Shown in pieces: positions 24,301-36,880 of a stretch of 64,000 nt of DNA (the stretch's first letter is position 1; every line of letters begins with the position of its first letter). The position numbers and the translations under genes are program-made. Source of the stretch: Euryodendron excelsum (Eukaryota > Streptophyta > Magnoliopsida > Ericales > Pentaphylacaceae). Location of the stretch: positions 10,112,501 to 10,176,500 of the forward strand of contig CM065394.1 of the NCBI GenBank assembly GCA_033060915.1, given 5' to 3'. The notes beneath the pieces were generated by a model. It saw only the letters and a list, made by a program, of their open reading frames with translations. It was not told where the DNA came from and did not search any database.

Positions 24301-25013
24301 TCTAAATCCGAGTTTCAATTTCAAATTTTCTATTTTAAGTTTAAATCAAACCCTTACTCAAATCAAACTCTTTTCAAATTAAATCCTTTTTCAAATCAAA
24401 TTCTTTTCAAATTAAACTTTTCAAAAATCTCAAAGTGTCCATTTTCAATCAGACTCTTGTTAGAACTACGACTAACTTAATTCTCAATAAAGGGATACGT
24501 AGACAACCCTCTTGGGTGTGGTCACAGCCTTTTTCAAGTTTCTAACTACACAATCTTTTTCAAGTCTCTAATTCCATAACTTTTTTCAAATTTTATAATA
24601 TATTTCAAGTTTCTAATTCTAAAATCTTTTTTCAAATCTCCAATTCTATAATCTATTTCAAGTTCCCAATTTCTAAAATCAACTTTCAAAATCAAATATT
24701 TTTTTCAAATCTATTTTCAAAATCAAATCTTTCTCTTCCACTTGCATATCATGCATCATGTCAAACTTCTTTTCAAAATTTCTTTTCAAAGTGGATATAG
24801 TGGGGCATTTATTAATCAAAGATTCTAAATCAATGAACGTAAGATGAATAGACATGTAGGTACCAAAATGGTGGCATAGGGTGATGATCTTAGGATATTT
24901 TTTCTACACGTAACCAACCTCCGAACCTAGAATCACTGTCTTCAAAGACCAAATGGTGTTATTTTTAAAAAGGGCTTAAATATTTTCAAAGGTTGCCAAA
25001 CAACCTATTTTTT

Positions 25014-25018
25014 TAAAA
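25014..25018. repeat. Target site duplication TAAAA, left copy
   Basis: TAAAA before the solo LTR is repeated at 27597-27601. Uninterrupted LTRs such as LTR B have CTTAAAAACCC at the same place. Confidence 0.8.
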
Positions 25019-27596
25019 TGTGATATCCCAAACCTCTATTTAATTATATTAATGAGAATTTCTTGTTTATGTAATATTTAATGTTAATTATTTCTTCTTT
25101 TGGGTGAAAAATGACCAATGAGAAGTTGTGTTATAGCTTGTATTGAAGGTGTGAGATACATGGGATTATTTCCCATGTGTGTCTTCTACTAACACACAAA
25201 ACACACACACACACCAAAATCGGTCGATAGAGGGAGAAAGAGAGAAAGAGAAGAAGGGAAGATTGAGGGAAGAAAGGCTTGAAGGAAGAGAATTGAAGTC
25301 ATTGAAGACTTCACCAAGCTTGAAGAAGGTAAGATTTCATTTCTCTCTCTACAATTACATATACACATGTATCTATCTTGTGTGATTTTGTTAGGTCTTT
25401 GTATGTATACATATATATGAGTTAGGTTTGTCTTGGGGGACTCCTTGAGTCCCAATTATTTTAAATTTGAGAGCTTGAATCTCAATATTAGAGGATTAGA
25501 GAGTTGGAGGTTGAAACCCCCAAATATGTGAAATTATAGGGTTTTTAATTTCTTCTTTAGATCCCTTTGTTTTGATTGTTCTTTCTCTCCCATTTTGAGT
25601 TATTATCATCCTTGTGGGCTAATCTTTGAGCCCTAAGAGTTTTGGGAATGTTTGATTATGTTTGGAGGAGTTTTGACTGTGTTTTGTTTGAATTTCAGGG
25701 TCTACCTAGATCAGGGCGTTCGAACTCCCGATGTGGAGTTCGAACGGTAGGAAATAAGCCTGAGCGTTTGAACTCTCTAGGGGGGAGTTTGAACCCTCAG
25801 AAAAGGGATTTTTCCAATTTTCTTCTTGGAGTTCAAACTCCCATTTGGGCGTTTGAACTCCCAGTTCATTTTGCCTAGGCATTCGAACTCCCCGATTTGG
25901 TGTTCGAACGGTCTGTCAGCTCTGACACTATTTAATAAAATGGGCATAACTTTCTCTAAAAAAACTCCGATTGATGCACCATTTGAAGTGTTAGAAATTA
26001 GACTCATAGACCTTTGTATCCATATAAAGTTTGCTCTCTAATTCCTTATAGATTAAGAGAACTAAGGGTTTGAGTTTGACCTAAAATCCATGCCAACAAC
26101 ATTGTTTTTCAAAATTTTAGTCCACTTTCCGTGAGACATAACTTCTTCACCCGAAATGTGTTTTTGGCCTATGACCTATCAAATTAAAGGCCTTTAAGCT
26201 TGTTTTCAAATGAAACTAGCCTTAGATGTGAACTCATCATTGAGAGATGGTTGGGACTCGATGAAAGAGTCGACATTCCAATTTTCATATCCAAACCTCA
26301 ACTTCAAGTTCTTATTTTACATCGGGGCTTTGTCCTATTATTGAACCTCATTATCCCATTGTGAGAATGAGGTATTGTTGAGTCGAGGTTGAGGGACTTA
26401 TGTGTTTAGTCTCGGTTTACGTGTCATTGTTTTGCCTTAGAGTCTTCTATTGATGTTTTTATACTTCTATGTGCATTTTGTGTACGAACACCTTGTTTAA
26501 CACCCGTTCTCTTGGAGAGAGGTCAGTAACGATATGCCATGACTAAATTCTACTACTTTCCATCTATTTTAAGTTCAAACCATATCATACAATGTTTTAT
26601 ATATGTTTTCAATGCATCAATGTTATATTCAATTATAAATGTCATACTTTTAAAGACATGCAAGTTATATTATGTTATGAATTGAAACCCATGGACTAAA
26701 ATGCTTACATGAAAGAGATGCAAGACTTTTCCAATGTATGGAGCCAACTCAAGGTCTTTCATGGCAAGACCTTAAACTAGCAAGGATGGTCCTATGATAG
26801 GGGATGTGAAATAAACTATCGCCATGTTCGGGAGACGTCCCACGGTGTAAAGAGCCCTATTTGTGACCTTTAAGGTTACTGATGTGGAGCCTAGCTCTGA
26901 TGTCAGGTTGTAGCACATTTATATTTTAGAACGAGAACGATGATATGTTCAAATGTTTATGACAAGCTATGCTAAGCTTTATTACGAGCAAAGAAATGTC
27001 GCATCGCTCTTTTATGATACCATGTTTTGGAACGATAGAATGCTTCCATATGATGTTTATGCTATCTATGATTTCAAACCTATAATTACACGTTTTAAGT
27101 TCATGCTTTATATGCATAATGTTTTATCTATTGTTTTATACATTAGATATAATTGGTAGTCCATGGTATTTTCATGCTCATGCATCATTGTTATTCACTA
27201 AGTATTAGTTTACGTTTTCTCAAATGATTTTCAAGAAGCCAATTCAAGAGGCCCTAGAGCGAGGCCATATGTTAATTTTGAGTTACGGCCCACGGGCCTA
27301 TGTTTTGTAATGTTTGAGGGCTGGACCCATTGTTTTGTAATGATATAATGCTATAACTTTGGTGGACTTTGATTTGGTCTTTACATATGTTATGTTTTGG
27401 ATTAGGCACAGCTCTACCATGTATGACACGGATTATATTTTCAAGTTATCAAAGGTTATATTTTCCGCAATTATGCATCATTCTAAATGATTATGCATAG
27501 GTGATCAACCAATTTATGTAATGCGGCCTTGGATAGCCTTGCTACTGGCCAGTCATGTACCCTAAATTTGTATACGCCGGGTTTTGGGACATGACA
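25019..27596. mobile_element. Solo LTR (2578 bp) of a Ty3/gypsy-like element
   Basis: It begins TGTGATATCCCAAAC and ends GGGTTTTGGGACATGACA; the ends are imperfect inverted repeats with TG...CA termini. It sits in LTR A with a TAAAA duplication on both sides, and the host LTR resumes exactly after it. There is no internal coding region or primer-binding site, so it is best read as a solo LTR left by recombination. It contains a CA microsatellite near 25190-25212 and four GTTCGAAC-type modules at 25715-25913. The open frames inside (for example 25642-25878) come from these modules. Confidence 0.8.
25715..25913. repeat. Four GTTCGAAC palindromic modules in the solo LTR
   Basis: Each module is two inverted GTTYGAAC words separated by about 10-15 bp, at about 25717-25746, 25765-25794, 25828-25858 and 25881-25910. 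The first and last are the least mutated. Confidence 0.7.
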
Positions 27597-27855
27597 TAAA
27601 AACCCTCTCTTGTGGAAGTTTTCAAAACCTTTTCAAAAACCCTAAGTTTGATTTTCGGATTGCATTTAGTTTTAGGTGTTCTAACTCACCTTAATCAAGT
27701 TAGATGGCGACTCCAAATCTTTTTCAAAAGCTCTTAATCAAATCAATTTTCAATTGAAACATTGTCACACTAGTCCTTTTAGAGAGTTCTAATGAAAGAG
27801 TACTATGTTTTTCTTACTTGTATTTTTTGAGTATGAAAAATTGTGGCGCAACAAC

Positions 27856-27874
27856 TAGCGACTCCGTTAGGGAT
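27856..27874 (+). other. Primer-binding site after LTR A
   Basis: TAGCGACTCCGTTAGGGAT differs from TGGCGACTCCGCTGGGGA by transition-type changes, as expected from cytosine deamination of a methylated old element. Confidence 0.65.
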
Positions 27875-28898
27875 GCTGAGAGGGTCAGGCCAATGTCATG
27901 TCTCTTTACCCTCACTCATGTAGAGTCTTTGATTAATTTGTCCAATTCTATACACTTCAAAATTTCCAAAATCAAACTTTTCAAAGCTGTTTTAAAAAAC
28001 ATGTCATTGCTCGCATTTAATTATATTCAATTATTCAATCTTACATTAAATTTGTCATTTAAGTACTGACTTTTGCATCTTTATTTTTGTAGGTGGACCC
28101 TTGCTCACATATTTATTTCATGTTATATTAACTGCCATGTATGTCATGAATGTATGAAATGGACAGGATAGATAGGAGTTGTTGGGCCCTTTCCTCTACT
28201 TTTTAAAATTTCACACACACACTGCCTTGAGCACAAGCATTTGCATACTTGCATTCTCTACCTAAATTTTTTCCTTCTAGTTAGAAGGGAGAATGGTATA
28301 TTGGTTGTGGGCAAGATACTGTGTCAGTTTCTTCGCCTACGGCCTCTTGATGGTTCCCCCACTCGGATCACCATCCGATAATGGCACCACATCGGGGAGT
28401 GGGCCTACGTTTGAAGATCTAGGAACCAAGCCTTCTTAGGAAGCATTAGTAAACCCTCAATCTCATGCTTATGTAGAAACCATGCATAGCCGAACCACTG
28501 CCGGATTTAAGACACGCACATTAATTTCAAAACCATGAAGGAAAGGGCAACTGCTTTACTTTCTTTTAAGCTTGTCTATTCCTGTCGTTGTAATGCTTGT
28601 ATTCCTGTTATCATAATGCTTTTATAGCTATTCATGCATCTATGTTTACTTTACAATTGCATTTTCTCTTTCTCTACTCTATGCATCCATGTTCATGCAT
28701 TTAATATTCCATGTCAAGACAAGAGTTCCAAAGTAACTTAAGTCATTGCATTTTCATGCACCTGGTCAACTCAAAGAGAGTGACACCAAGCTCACTCGCC
28801 TTTGCATTAAACCTACCAAAATCCTAACGATGTAACCCTAAGGACTCATAGCATGCATTTCAAGTCATTCCATAAGAGGGGCCCCAATCCCTCTATGC
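27875..28898 (+). mobile_element. Leader of the composite element, first part
   Basis: Untranslated leader with the family landmarks GTCATGTCTCTTTACCCTCA near 27894 and GGCACCACATCGGGGAGTGG near 28384. It stops at TATGC (28894-28898), where the inverted-end chromovirus-like element was inserted, and resumes at 32756. No gene. Confidence 0.75.
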
Positions 28899-31362
28899 TG
28901 TAACGACCTAGATATTCGGACCATTAATAAAAATAAAATGAATAACCTTAAATCCCATCTTGAACTCTCAAAATAGTAGATAAAACATAAATGCGTCTCC
29001 AAAAGAATTATTTCCTCTTCATGACTAGGAATGTCGAGATAACAATTATAACTCCAAAGATTTAAATACGAAATTCCCTCAACAACAAGTATCTCATTAC
29101 AGTAATTTCTGCTAGGCTCCAAGATACATAACACCCAAAATAATGTCTCCAAAGTAACGTCTTAAAGTGATACTCAACCAGCACCTTACATGCTTCTACT
29201 TGAAAAATAAAATTTAACTAGGAAGTATACAACACACAGGAGTATAAACGCGAAGTTTAGGATTACCAAAGCAAAGCTCAATGAGTAAATCTATCTGACA
29301 GAGTAATAAAATAATAATCATTTGTCAATCAAAATTATAAACAAAAACATACCGGCAACAAGTATTTTAATATTTTCATAAGGCCTGTATCTAGCCCTTC
29401 TCAATACCACGTCAAACGCCACTTGTGCCACCTAACCATTGCCACACAAGGGCATCCAAGAATCAATCCTGGCCAACAGATGTGTTTGGACATGTACTAA
29501 TCAGTTTCATGGCACATCACTTAAAACATATTCCATACATGTTCAAGACTATAATTTTATAGTTGAGGCAATAAGCATGTTAAGCAAGGATATGCCAGAG
29601 AATATCATAGAGCCAACAATTAGATAATTAGGAATTTAAGGTATTGAGTAAGAATACTCGAAAGGAAGCATATAGCATATAACTTGGTTACCTCAAGCGT
29701 GTTCCACTAATGTCGCAAAGATCACAACCCGAAGTATTTCTGTGAAATTCCACAATCTAGAAGTTAATATAATTGAAACCGTTCAAAAAAGCTCCTAGTG
29801 TCGGTCGAAGCTACTCCTGATAGTGCTAAGCATGTCTAAAAGTTGGTTTTCTTTCCCATTTCTTGATGGATTTTGACAATCAAACGTTGAAAATTATCTA
29901 CTCTTCAAGCCCGATCTAATCATTATCTCAGAATAATTTTTCATTAAGGTTCATTACTCCAAAAAGCCTCTGAAAGTCTTTGCTGCTGGAAAAATTCGCA
30001 ACAGATTTTGTTTTTACTTTGACCTCAATTTTCTTCATAAATTTTCAACCAAATTGGGGAAAGTTTAGGTCTAAATCGAATAACTTTCTCAATCCTTTCT
30101 ACCTACTATTACCAAATTAAAATTGGAGCTCATTTGATTCCTTAAAATGCATCCAAAAGTCACTGCCAGGGGTTCTCCTGTTACCAGGCCAACTGTGAAT
30201 GGAGTTTTGTCCATGATCCAAGGTTACCCATTGTGTTTGACCTCTATGAAACTATAAATACAAATGCTAACAACATTCCTAAAGTATTCTTGTAATTATA
30301 ATTTAAAGTTTTCCCTAAATTCAAGGTCAGATCCTCCATTATTTAGGTTTACCCAAAATAGTGGTGTGCCAAAAGCCATGGCTTCCCGCTGGTTCCTGGC
30401 TATTTTCTAGCATTAATAGTGCATGCATGTCCCAAATATGGTGCAGAAAAAAAAATATATATATATACCTTAAATCACTACTTCCTAGCTTGACCTTGCT
30501 TCTCAAAAACCTTCCCTTCACTGGTTTATCGAAAACAAGAGCCTTTTACCCTTGTTCTCTCTTCCTCTCCCTCACGGCTCTCTCTCTCTTTTCTTGGTAG
30601 CCCAACTGTAGAGTTTTTCTCCTTTACTCTATTTTCTTCTTATCCCCTAGTTTTGCTTAGCGAAAATGTGAGAAGTCCTTGGCTGAATGGCCTCCTATTT
30701 ATACTATAATGTAGACCTCCTCGTATTGACAACTCATCTACCACTTGTTGACTTGCATGAGCATGCTTAATCATGTAATGACATCTTTTAATCCACTTGG
30801 TAGCCTGCAGGAGAAGACATGGACACGTTCATCACCACTTGTTGGTGTTATATGAAAAAAAGACTTCAACAATTCATAATACATTTGTTTACTTCACCTG
30901 GAGAGATGCTTAAAGGTTGACACATAAGATACACTTGCTAGCTTCAAGTGATGCGAGGGTCATCATTCTAACAACTTCTCTCTCTATCTCAATTGCTTCC
31001 TTAGCAAGCCCACTGATCACACCACCTATATCCTATTGTCTTGCATGACCAAATTAAAGCTTGGCAAATCATTCCACCCACATGGAATTCTCTAGCCGAC
31101 CATACTCCTGCACCATATATATCTATTGTTTTGTATGCACTTTTAGTTTCACAAATCACTTTATCCTACTCATAAAACTCCAAAATATAATATAACTTTA
31201 AAATTATCTTAACCATCATTAATACTAACGTGTAAAATAAATGAGGTAATAAGTCACATGTGCACTTAAAAATAATCACCACCTCAAAATTTATCTTAGT
31301 AAAACTACCACTGGTTTAGTAATAAATAATTCTAAACCCATCACAAAATTTCAGGGTGTTAC
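28899..31362 (-). mobile_element. Complete LTR of the chromovirus-like element
   Basis: 2464 bp, minus oriented. It starts at 31362 (TGTAACACCCTG on minus) and ends at 28899 (GGTCGTTACA). Just upstream on the minus strand lies AAATTTTGAAGATGAAATTT, like the end of the integrase frame before the polypurine tract in Tekay-type chromoviruses. Its last ~340 bp match 31526-31888 in the same orientation and the end of 31889-32755 in inverted orientation. The open frames inside are not coding. Confidence 0.75.
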
Positions 31363-31525
31363 AGTCTAACCTCAGAAAAATTTCATCTTCAAAATTTACC
31401 TCTCTTCCGCTGTGCACTCTAATAAATAAATAAAAAATTTCTCTTCCTACCGTAAGCCTATAACTAAGCACAAGACTCTACCCACCATCCCCAGGGGTTC
31501 GTATACTGAAGCTCTGATACCAACT
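31363..31525 (-). mobile_element. Residual internal region (163 bp) with tRNA-iMet primer-binding site
   Basis: Minus strand: TGGTATCAGAGC (31522-31511), complementary to the 3' end of plant initiator tRNA-Met, follows the LTR end after 3 bp. The remaining ~120 bp go straight to the polypurine-tract region near 31363-31400. All gag-pol is deleted. Confidence 0.8.
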
Positions 31526-32755
31526 TGTAACGACCCGAATTTTCAGACCAGTTAATAAATAAAATAAACAACCTCAAATCACGTCGTCAAATAAATGAAC
31601 TCCCAAAATAGAAAATAAATCTCCTTCGATAACATAATTGTGTCTCCAAAAGAATTATTTCCTCTTCATCAGTAGTAACCTCGAGATGACAATTACGACT
31701 CCAAACAATTTAAATAATAATTCTCTCAACTACAAGTAACTCAAAACAATAATTTTACATAGGCTCCAAGATATATAACACCCAAAATAATGTCTTCAAA
31801 GTGAAGGCTCAAAGTAATATTGCATTGGCACCTTATATGTTCCCACTTGAAAAATAAAATGTAACTAGGTTGTAAACAATATGCTTCTTTTGAAATCTCT
31901 TTGCAAAGAGTTTATTTCTATTATCCCTGAGTTGTATTCTTGTTGAATATTCATACTCATTGTTTAATTTCCTAATTATATTTATTGTTGAATCTATTAA
32001 ATTTCTTCCAGCACATCCTTGATTATTGTGTTCGTTGATAAAATTATATGTTTCAAATTTCTGGGTTATGTTTTGCCTGATGTGCCGTGGAACTAATTAG
32101 TACATGTACAAACGCACCTGTTGGCCTGTTATTAGAAATTTGTTATGGAATGGTGACTCTACAGGGTGTTGGTTATGGACTTTGGAATTGTTACGTGGCA
32201 CGGGTGGCGTTTGGCATTGTACTGAGAAAGACCATGTATTGGGTTCAATAAAATATTGGATTGATTATTACCAGAATGATTTTCTGTGAGTTCGATTGGC
32301 TTATGATATATAATATTATTTTCAATCTGATCAGTTGAGCTAATTTATTCGTGGAGCTTCATTTTTAATTATCCTGACCTGAGCATTTGTACTCCTATGT
32401 ATTGTATACTTCCCGATTAAATTTTATTTTTCAAGTGGGAACATATAAGGTGCCAGTGCAATATTACTTTGAGCCTTCACTTTGAAGACATTATTTTGGG
32501 TGTTATATATCTTGGAGCCTATGTAAAATTATTGTTTTGAGTTACTTGTAGTTGAGAGAATTATTATTTAAATTGTTTGGAGTTGTAATTGTCATCTCAA
32601 GGTTACTACTGATGAAGAGGAAAAAATTCTTTTGGAGACACGATTATGTTATCGAAGGAGATTTATTTTCTATTTTGGGAGTTCATTTATTTGACGACGT
32701 GATTTGAGGTTGTTTATTTTATTTATTAAATGGTCCAAAAATTCATATCGTTACA
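31526..32755. repeat. Long fold-back: inverted LTR 3' ends of about 340 bp
   Basis: 31526 to about 31860 (TGTAACGACCC...) and about 32420-32755 (...ATCGTTACA) are inverted copies separated by ~560 bp. The direct-to-inverted switch is near 31889, at ATATGCTTC. The loop 31889-32420 matches inner LTR sequence at about 29250-29680 in inverted orientation. Confidence 0.8.
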
Positions 32756-33314
32756 TATGCTCATGGAGATAAGGTTGCCAAGAAGACAAGGGAAAGTCAA
32801 ACAACAAGATCTCTCAGAGACCTCCTCAACATCAAACTCAAAAAAAGCAAATCCAAAGACTTAAGAGTAGTTTAGGATCTCAAATGTAAAAGTAGATAGG
32901 TGGAAGTCCCAAGGAAATTGTTCCCTGTCCCCCTATTAAAATGTACTCTGATTCTGTTATATTTTAAACTCCAAATATCAATGTACCCCTGTATTTTTCA
33001 TAAATGAATGAGGGAATGAATGTATGTATGTTCTCAGTCGAACGGTAAGGTATTTGCATATAGGGGCAAATGCCTAATCTCCGAAAAGTGAGTCAAATTC
33101 ATCACGTTTAGTCTCCATTTCAAGAAAGGACACCCCTAAGACATGCATTGCATAAAGTTTTTCAAATATCAAAAACAAACTTGCGACTTGTGTCCTTGTT
33201 TTTCTTTCTTTCTTTTCTTTCACAAAAACTATACCATAGAAAGCCATCATTTCTCCTAAGAAAGACCGCCATCCACCTAGAGATCCCATCATTACCCGAT
33301 AAAGAGCTGCACTA
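32756..33314 (+). mobile_element. Leader of the composite element, second part
   Basis: The leader resumes after the TATGC duplication with CTCATGGAGATAAGGTTGCC, as in 42493-42513 and near 63634 where no insertion occurred. It runs to the gag start codon. No gene. Confidence 0.75.
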
Positions 33315-34727
33315 ATGGCTGCCAATTTTGACGAGTCATCCTCTATCTCTCGTGAAGAATTTAATGTAATGAGAACCAAAATTGATGAGATGTTCAAACT
33401 CATCCAGTCCATGACCATGTAGGAAGCTGCTCTGGCCCCATCATCATCCACTGGTTTTCCCAAAGACTTCGAACCTGCTAACCTAAGGATTGTGTTACAA
33501 TTCAATGTTACAGGAAAAAACAAGGAGGATCCCAAAAGGGCCAATACTGAAGAAGCAGAAACCATACTGCTCTAGCCTGCAATGAAAAGAGCTCCCCTAG
33601 ACCCTCTCAGTCTGAAAATTCAAGGATTGGAAGACTCATTATGAAGCCTCCATGGCCATAACACCTTCGGGCTTGCATCCTATGACGAACTATGCTTCTT
33701 CCCACACCATCCAAGTCCCACCAAGTTCAAAATGCCTGATTTTCAGAAGTATGATGGCACCAGTAACCCCATTGCCCACCTTCGCCTTTATACTGGGGCA
33801 TTAAGTGGCCATAGGAATGATCTGAAGTTTCTTATGCAACTCTTCCAACACAGCCTCACTGGGTCTACTTTGCAATAGTTTGCTCGACTCGATCTAAGGA
33901 AGATCACAATATAGATTGAGCTAGTTATTGCATTCAAGGCCCAATATTGCTACAACATAGACCTCACTTCTGACCATTAGTCCTTGATGACAATGAGCAA
34001 AGCAGATAAAAAAAGCTTCAAAAGCTATACCTTTAGGTGGAAAGAAGCAGCAGTACAAGTCAATGCCCCTTTAGAAGAGAAGGAGTATGTGCAATTGTTC
34101 ATGCATACCTTCCAAGGCATATATTATGAAAAGCTCTGCACAAGCATAGGGAGGAGCTTCTCAGAGTTGATCATACAAAGGGAGATGATAGAGAATGGCC
34201 TAAAAACTAGGAGGATCATTAACTGTTATGCTAAAACTGAAAGACTTTTTGCAAGCTTAGCAAATAAGGTGCCCATAGCATGGGAAATAGGTCGAAAGGA
34301 GGGAGAAGTATCTGTCATTTTGCTTGCTCAGCCACCGCAATGTCACCCCCAGTACAAATCTCAAACCCCCATGCTTATTTAAGCACCTGCTCCAGAGCCA
34401 ATGTAGTCCAACAACATCTCAACCCCAAAAGGCAAGCCCACCGACCTCATGCATTTTCCCTCTTAGCCTGCACCCAAACAAAGGCCTAATATGACCTCCT
34501 ACAAGCTAACCTTCTGACCCCCATACCTACCCCACCATTGTTGAATCCTTTGCCCTCTGCCTTCAACCCGACCCTTGCTTTCGAGTACCATTCCGGAAGA
34601 CAAGGGCATAATATTGAACACTGTCTCATCCAGAAACACAAGATCCAAGATTTGATAGATGCTAAGGTCATTGGCACCCAGGAGATGAATCACGTGAATA
34701 GAGCATAGAAGAAGTTTGAGAGGTTCC
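33315..34727 (+). pseudogene. Broken gag of the composite Tat/Ogre-like element
   Basis: Starts ATGGCTGCCAATTTTGACGA, with M-R-T-K-I-D-E-M-F-K-L-I-Q-S-M shortly after. The core gag (retrotrans_gag-like) is open at 33984-34382, with the F-K-S-Y-T-F-R-W-K-E-A-A and Y-V-Q-L-F-M-H-T-F blocks and the typical E-N-G-L-K-T segment. In another frame at about 34580-34660 comes E-Y-H-S-G-R-Q-G-H-N-I-E-H-C followed by H-K-I-Q-D-L-I-D, the gag zinc-binding motif of plant Tat elements with its first Cys changed to Phe. Internal stops and a frameshift inactivate it. Gag would form virus-like particles. No protease, reverse transcriptase, RNase H or integrase follows. Confidence 0.8.
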
Positions 34728-36369
34728 AAAATGAAAAGGGAAGTTTGCTGGATTTGTCCATTTTTTTTATCCTTTATTATTCTGCATCCTATTTTGCCTG
34801 TTATTTTTGCCTTGAATCACGAATTTTCATGTCATATAAATAGATCTAAAATGGACTGAGTAGTAATTTTTGGTTTATCCCCTTTGTTTTGTACTCTTGT
34901 GGATGAATTTAATTTCTAATGCCCTTGAGTTGAAGGAAATGATGGCATAAGCACCACATCCAGAAACAATTTCTGACTCCAAAAGGAGGGGAGTGAAAAA
35001 TAAAAAGTACAGAGAAAGGAGAAATACAGAAGGGTGAGAGATGAATATCAATCACGTAGCTCGTAGCGACCCCCAAAGGATGTCCTGGCAAAGTAGCAAG
35101 TAGTTACTCCCTCAAAAGGAAAATTAGAGCATATTGGCAAGCATGGGATGATTGAATCTTTGCAAATAAAACATAAAAAATAAGAGTTTTGATAGTGTTT
35201 GTGTCCTACACATGCACAATCACTGGGGCAAATATTCAATTATGAATAGATTGATTTGTATGCTTGTTTAAGATTGAATCTTATGTGCATGATCACTTGC
35301 ATAAATATGAGTCAATGGTTTTGATGATCTTTACCATGTTGGTGTTTCATATTAATCTTAATACACCCTTCTCGAGACTTCTTAGAATATGTAATTCACC
35401 TTTATGATCTATTTTAAATGGTTCCTCCATTGTTAAATATTTATGAATTATCAAACACCTAGATTGACCTTTTATTGATTCCCTCTCCCATCACATATGG
35501 AAAAGGGTACCAGTGAGTGTGAGTGCAGCTACCATTGTTATGTGACAAGAGGATAAGGCTACCTACTCATCTGTATGAAAGCCACCATATCTTTATGTTT
35601 CAATGTTTCCATCATTGGAGAGATAGGGCTGGATTTCCATCAAAGTAAAACAAAATCAAGATCACGGGATAAGACAGGTTTGACTTCTAGGTGTGTTAAT
35701 CTGTGAGTTATTAAATATGGTATGCCATCCTAGATCACTCCTAGGGTCTATATTTTCATTAGTCTCAATGAAGTTTATGCTTACACGACTACATTGTCAC
35801 TGATATGGTCTTGATCATCTCATGACCAATTGTGCTCATTTTGTGTGGTTTCATGCATATTGGATGTTGATCTTTTCAAGCTAAACTGTATCTCGATATT
35901 CATAAATCTACATTTGCCTTTCATTGATTGATCATGTCTTTATAGGGTCCCTATAATTTGAAAAGTTTAATTGTTCTATCAAATACTGGGCTTGCTTGCA
36001 TTTCTCAATAACATTCAAGGTCTTCTCGAACCAAGAAACGAAGCTACCTGTTGCTTTACCATAAGGTAATGCTGGTTGTCACTTGAGAAAGCCCACCGAT
36101 CCAAAGAAGAGTCTTAAAAGAAGCCGAGAGGTCCACTAAAGAGAGTTTTTTCTTCCAATAAGAGAGAGGGGGGAAAACGAGTTAATGGGCTGAATCTCGG
36201 AGAATGGTGCAAATACTATCACATCGTAACAGGAAAAGGACGAAATTAAAAAGGGGAATCGCAAAAGAGAAACTAAAGTTCAAAAGGCTGCCTAATTCTA
36301 GGATACAACACTCATAACTAAATATGAACCCTGGGGCAAACCCAAGGGGCATGCATCCATTCTCATCTA
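34728..36369 (+). mobile_element. Non-coding 3' internal region of the composite
   Basis: Downstream of gag, where pol would be expected, I see only non-coding sequence with short discontinuous frames on both strands. Nothing resembles reverse transcriptase or integrase motifs. Confidence 0.6.
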
Positions 36370-36640
36370 TATGTAAAATGTATGCATTCCTAAAAAAAAT
36401 AAGACATGCATTTAATTCCATTCTTGTATGTGCATTCATCAAAAAGTTTGACATGCACTCAATTCTAATCCTGCATGTGAATTCTTGTATGTGCATTCAT
36501 AAAAAAATATGACATGCTTTCAAATTCCATTCTTGCATATGTGTGCATCAAAAAGTATGACTGCATTTTATTCTAATCTTATGTGTATTCATAAAAAAAA
36601 AAAGTATGACATACATTCAATTCAATTACCCGTGCATTTT
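36370..36640. repeat. Degenerate short tandem repeats
   Basis: Units of roughly 45-70 bp built from CTTGTATGTGCATTCAT, AAAAAGTATGAC and ATGCA-TTCAATTC words, about five copies with drift. This lies in the 3' non-coding part of the composite. Confidence 0.65.
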
Positions 36641-36678
36641 TAGAATTGGCATAAATAAACTATTTTTGCACAAAAACT

Positions 36679-36680
<2 letters not shown>

Positions 36681-36713
<33 letters not shown>
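36681..36713. repeat. (CT)n microsatellite
   Basis: 33 bp of uninterrupted CT. Confidence 0.95.
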
Positions 36714-36715
<2 letters not shown>

Positions 36716-36880
36716 ATAGGAAACAAGGAATGGGGCAAAGCATAAAAAAGAAGTTAAAGCCACCCCATGACCAAGTAACCTCAAACATCTCTAGCACCGG
36801 CACACATCTCAAAAAGCTCAAACTTCCATAACCAACAAGAAATAGAGAATAGGGCAATGGCCCACCCTCGACCTCCCTAA

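Larger units (their letters stand above)
21329..27853 (+). mobile_element. LTR A of the composite (interrupted by a solo LTR)
   Basis: Without the 2578-bp insert and its 5-bp duplication it is about 3.94 kb, close to LTR B (3887 bp). It starts TATAAGCACCC (the first dinucleotide is mutated from TG) and ends CAACA before the primer-binding site. It has U3 repeats of about 157 bp (GCCCC words at about 21667, 21824 and 21982), the AGTGG/GCGCC palindromic block near 22290-22350, a weak TATA-like CATAAATATATA at about 22375, CTAACCCACTTGGGTTTTCT near 22691-22710, and a G-depleted tract 22920-24760. Confidence 0.85.
28899..32755. mobile_element. Chromovirus-like element with inverted LTR 3' ends, nested in the leader
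   Basis: This 3857-bp insert has TATGC duplications at 28894-28898 and 32756-32760. Its left end TGTAACGACC and its right end (GTTACA, read on minus TGTAACGATA) are both the LTR 3' end, so the termini are inverted. From right to left it holds a 5'-truncated LTR in plus orientation (31889-32755), a minus-oriented LTR 3' end (31526-31888), an iMet primer-binding site, 163 bp of internal DNA and a complete minus LTR. The pol region is gone. Confidence 0.85.

Noticed and set aside
31511..31522. Possible tRNA-Met gene fragment
   Set aside because: Only the 3' acceptor end is matched, directly beside an LTR end; it is a primer-binding site.
33074..33565. A 163-residue minus-strand frame closely similar to a plus-strand frame at 1383-1775, suggesting a conserved protein
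   Set aside because: Both are antisense to the gag remnants of two oppositely oriented copies of one retroelement; the similarity comes from gag.
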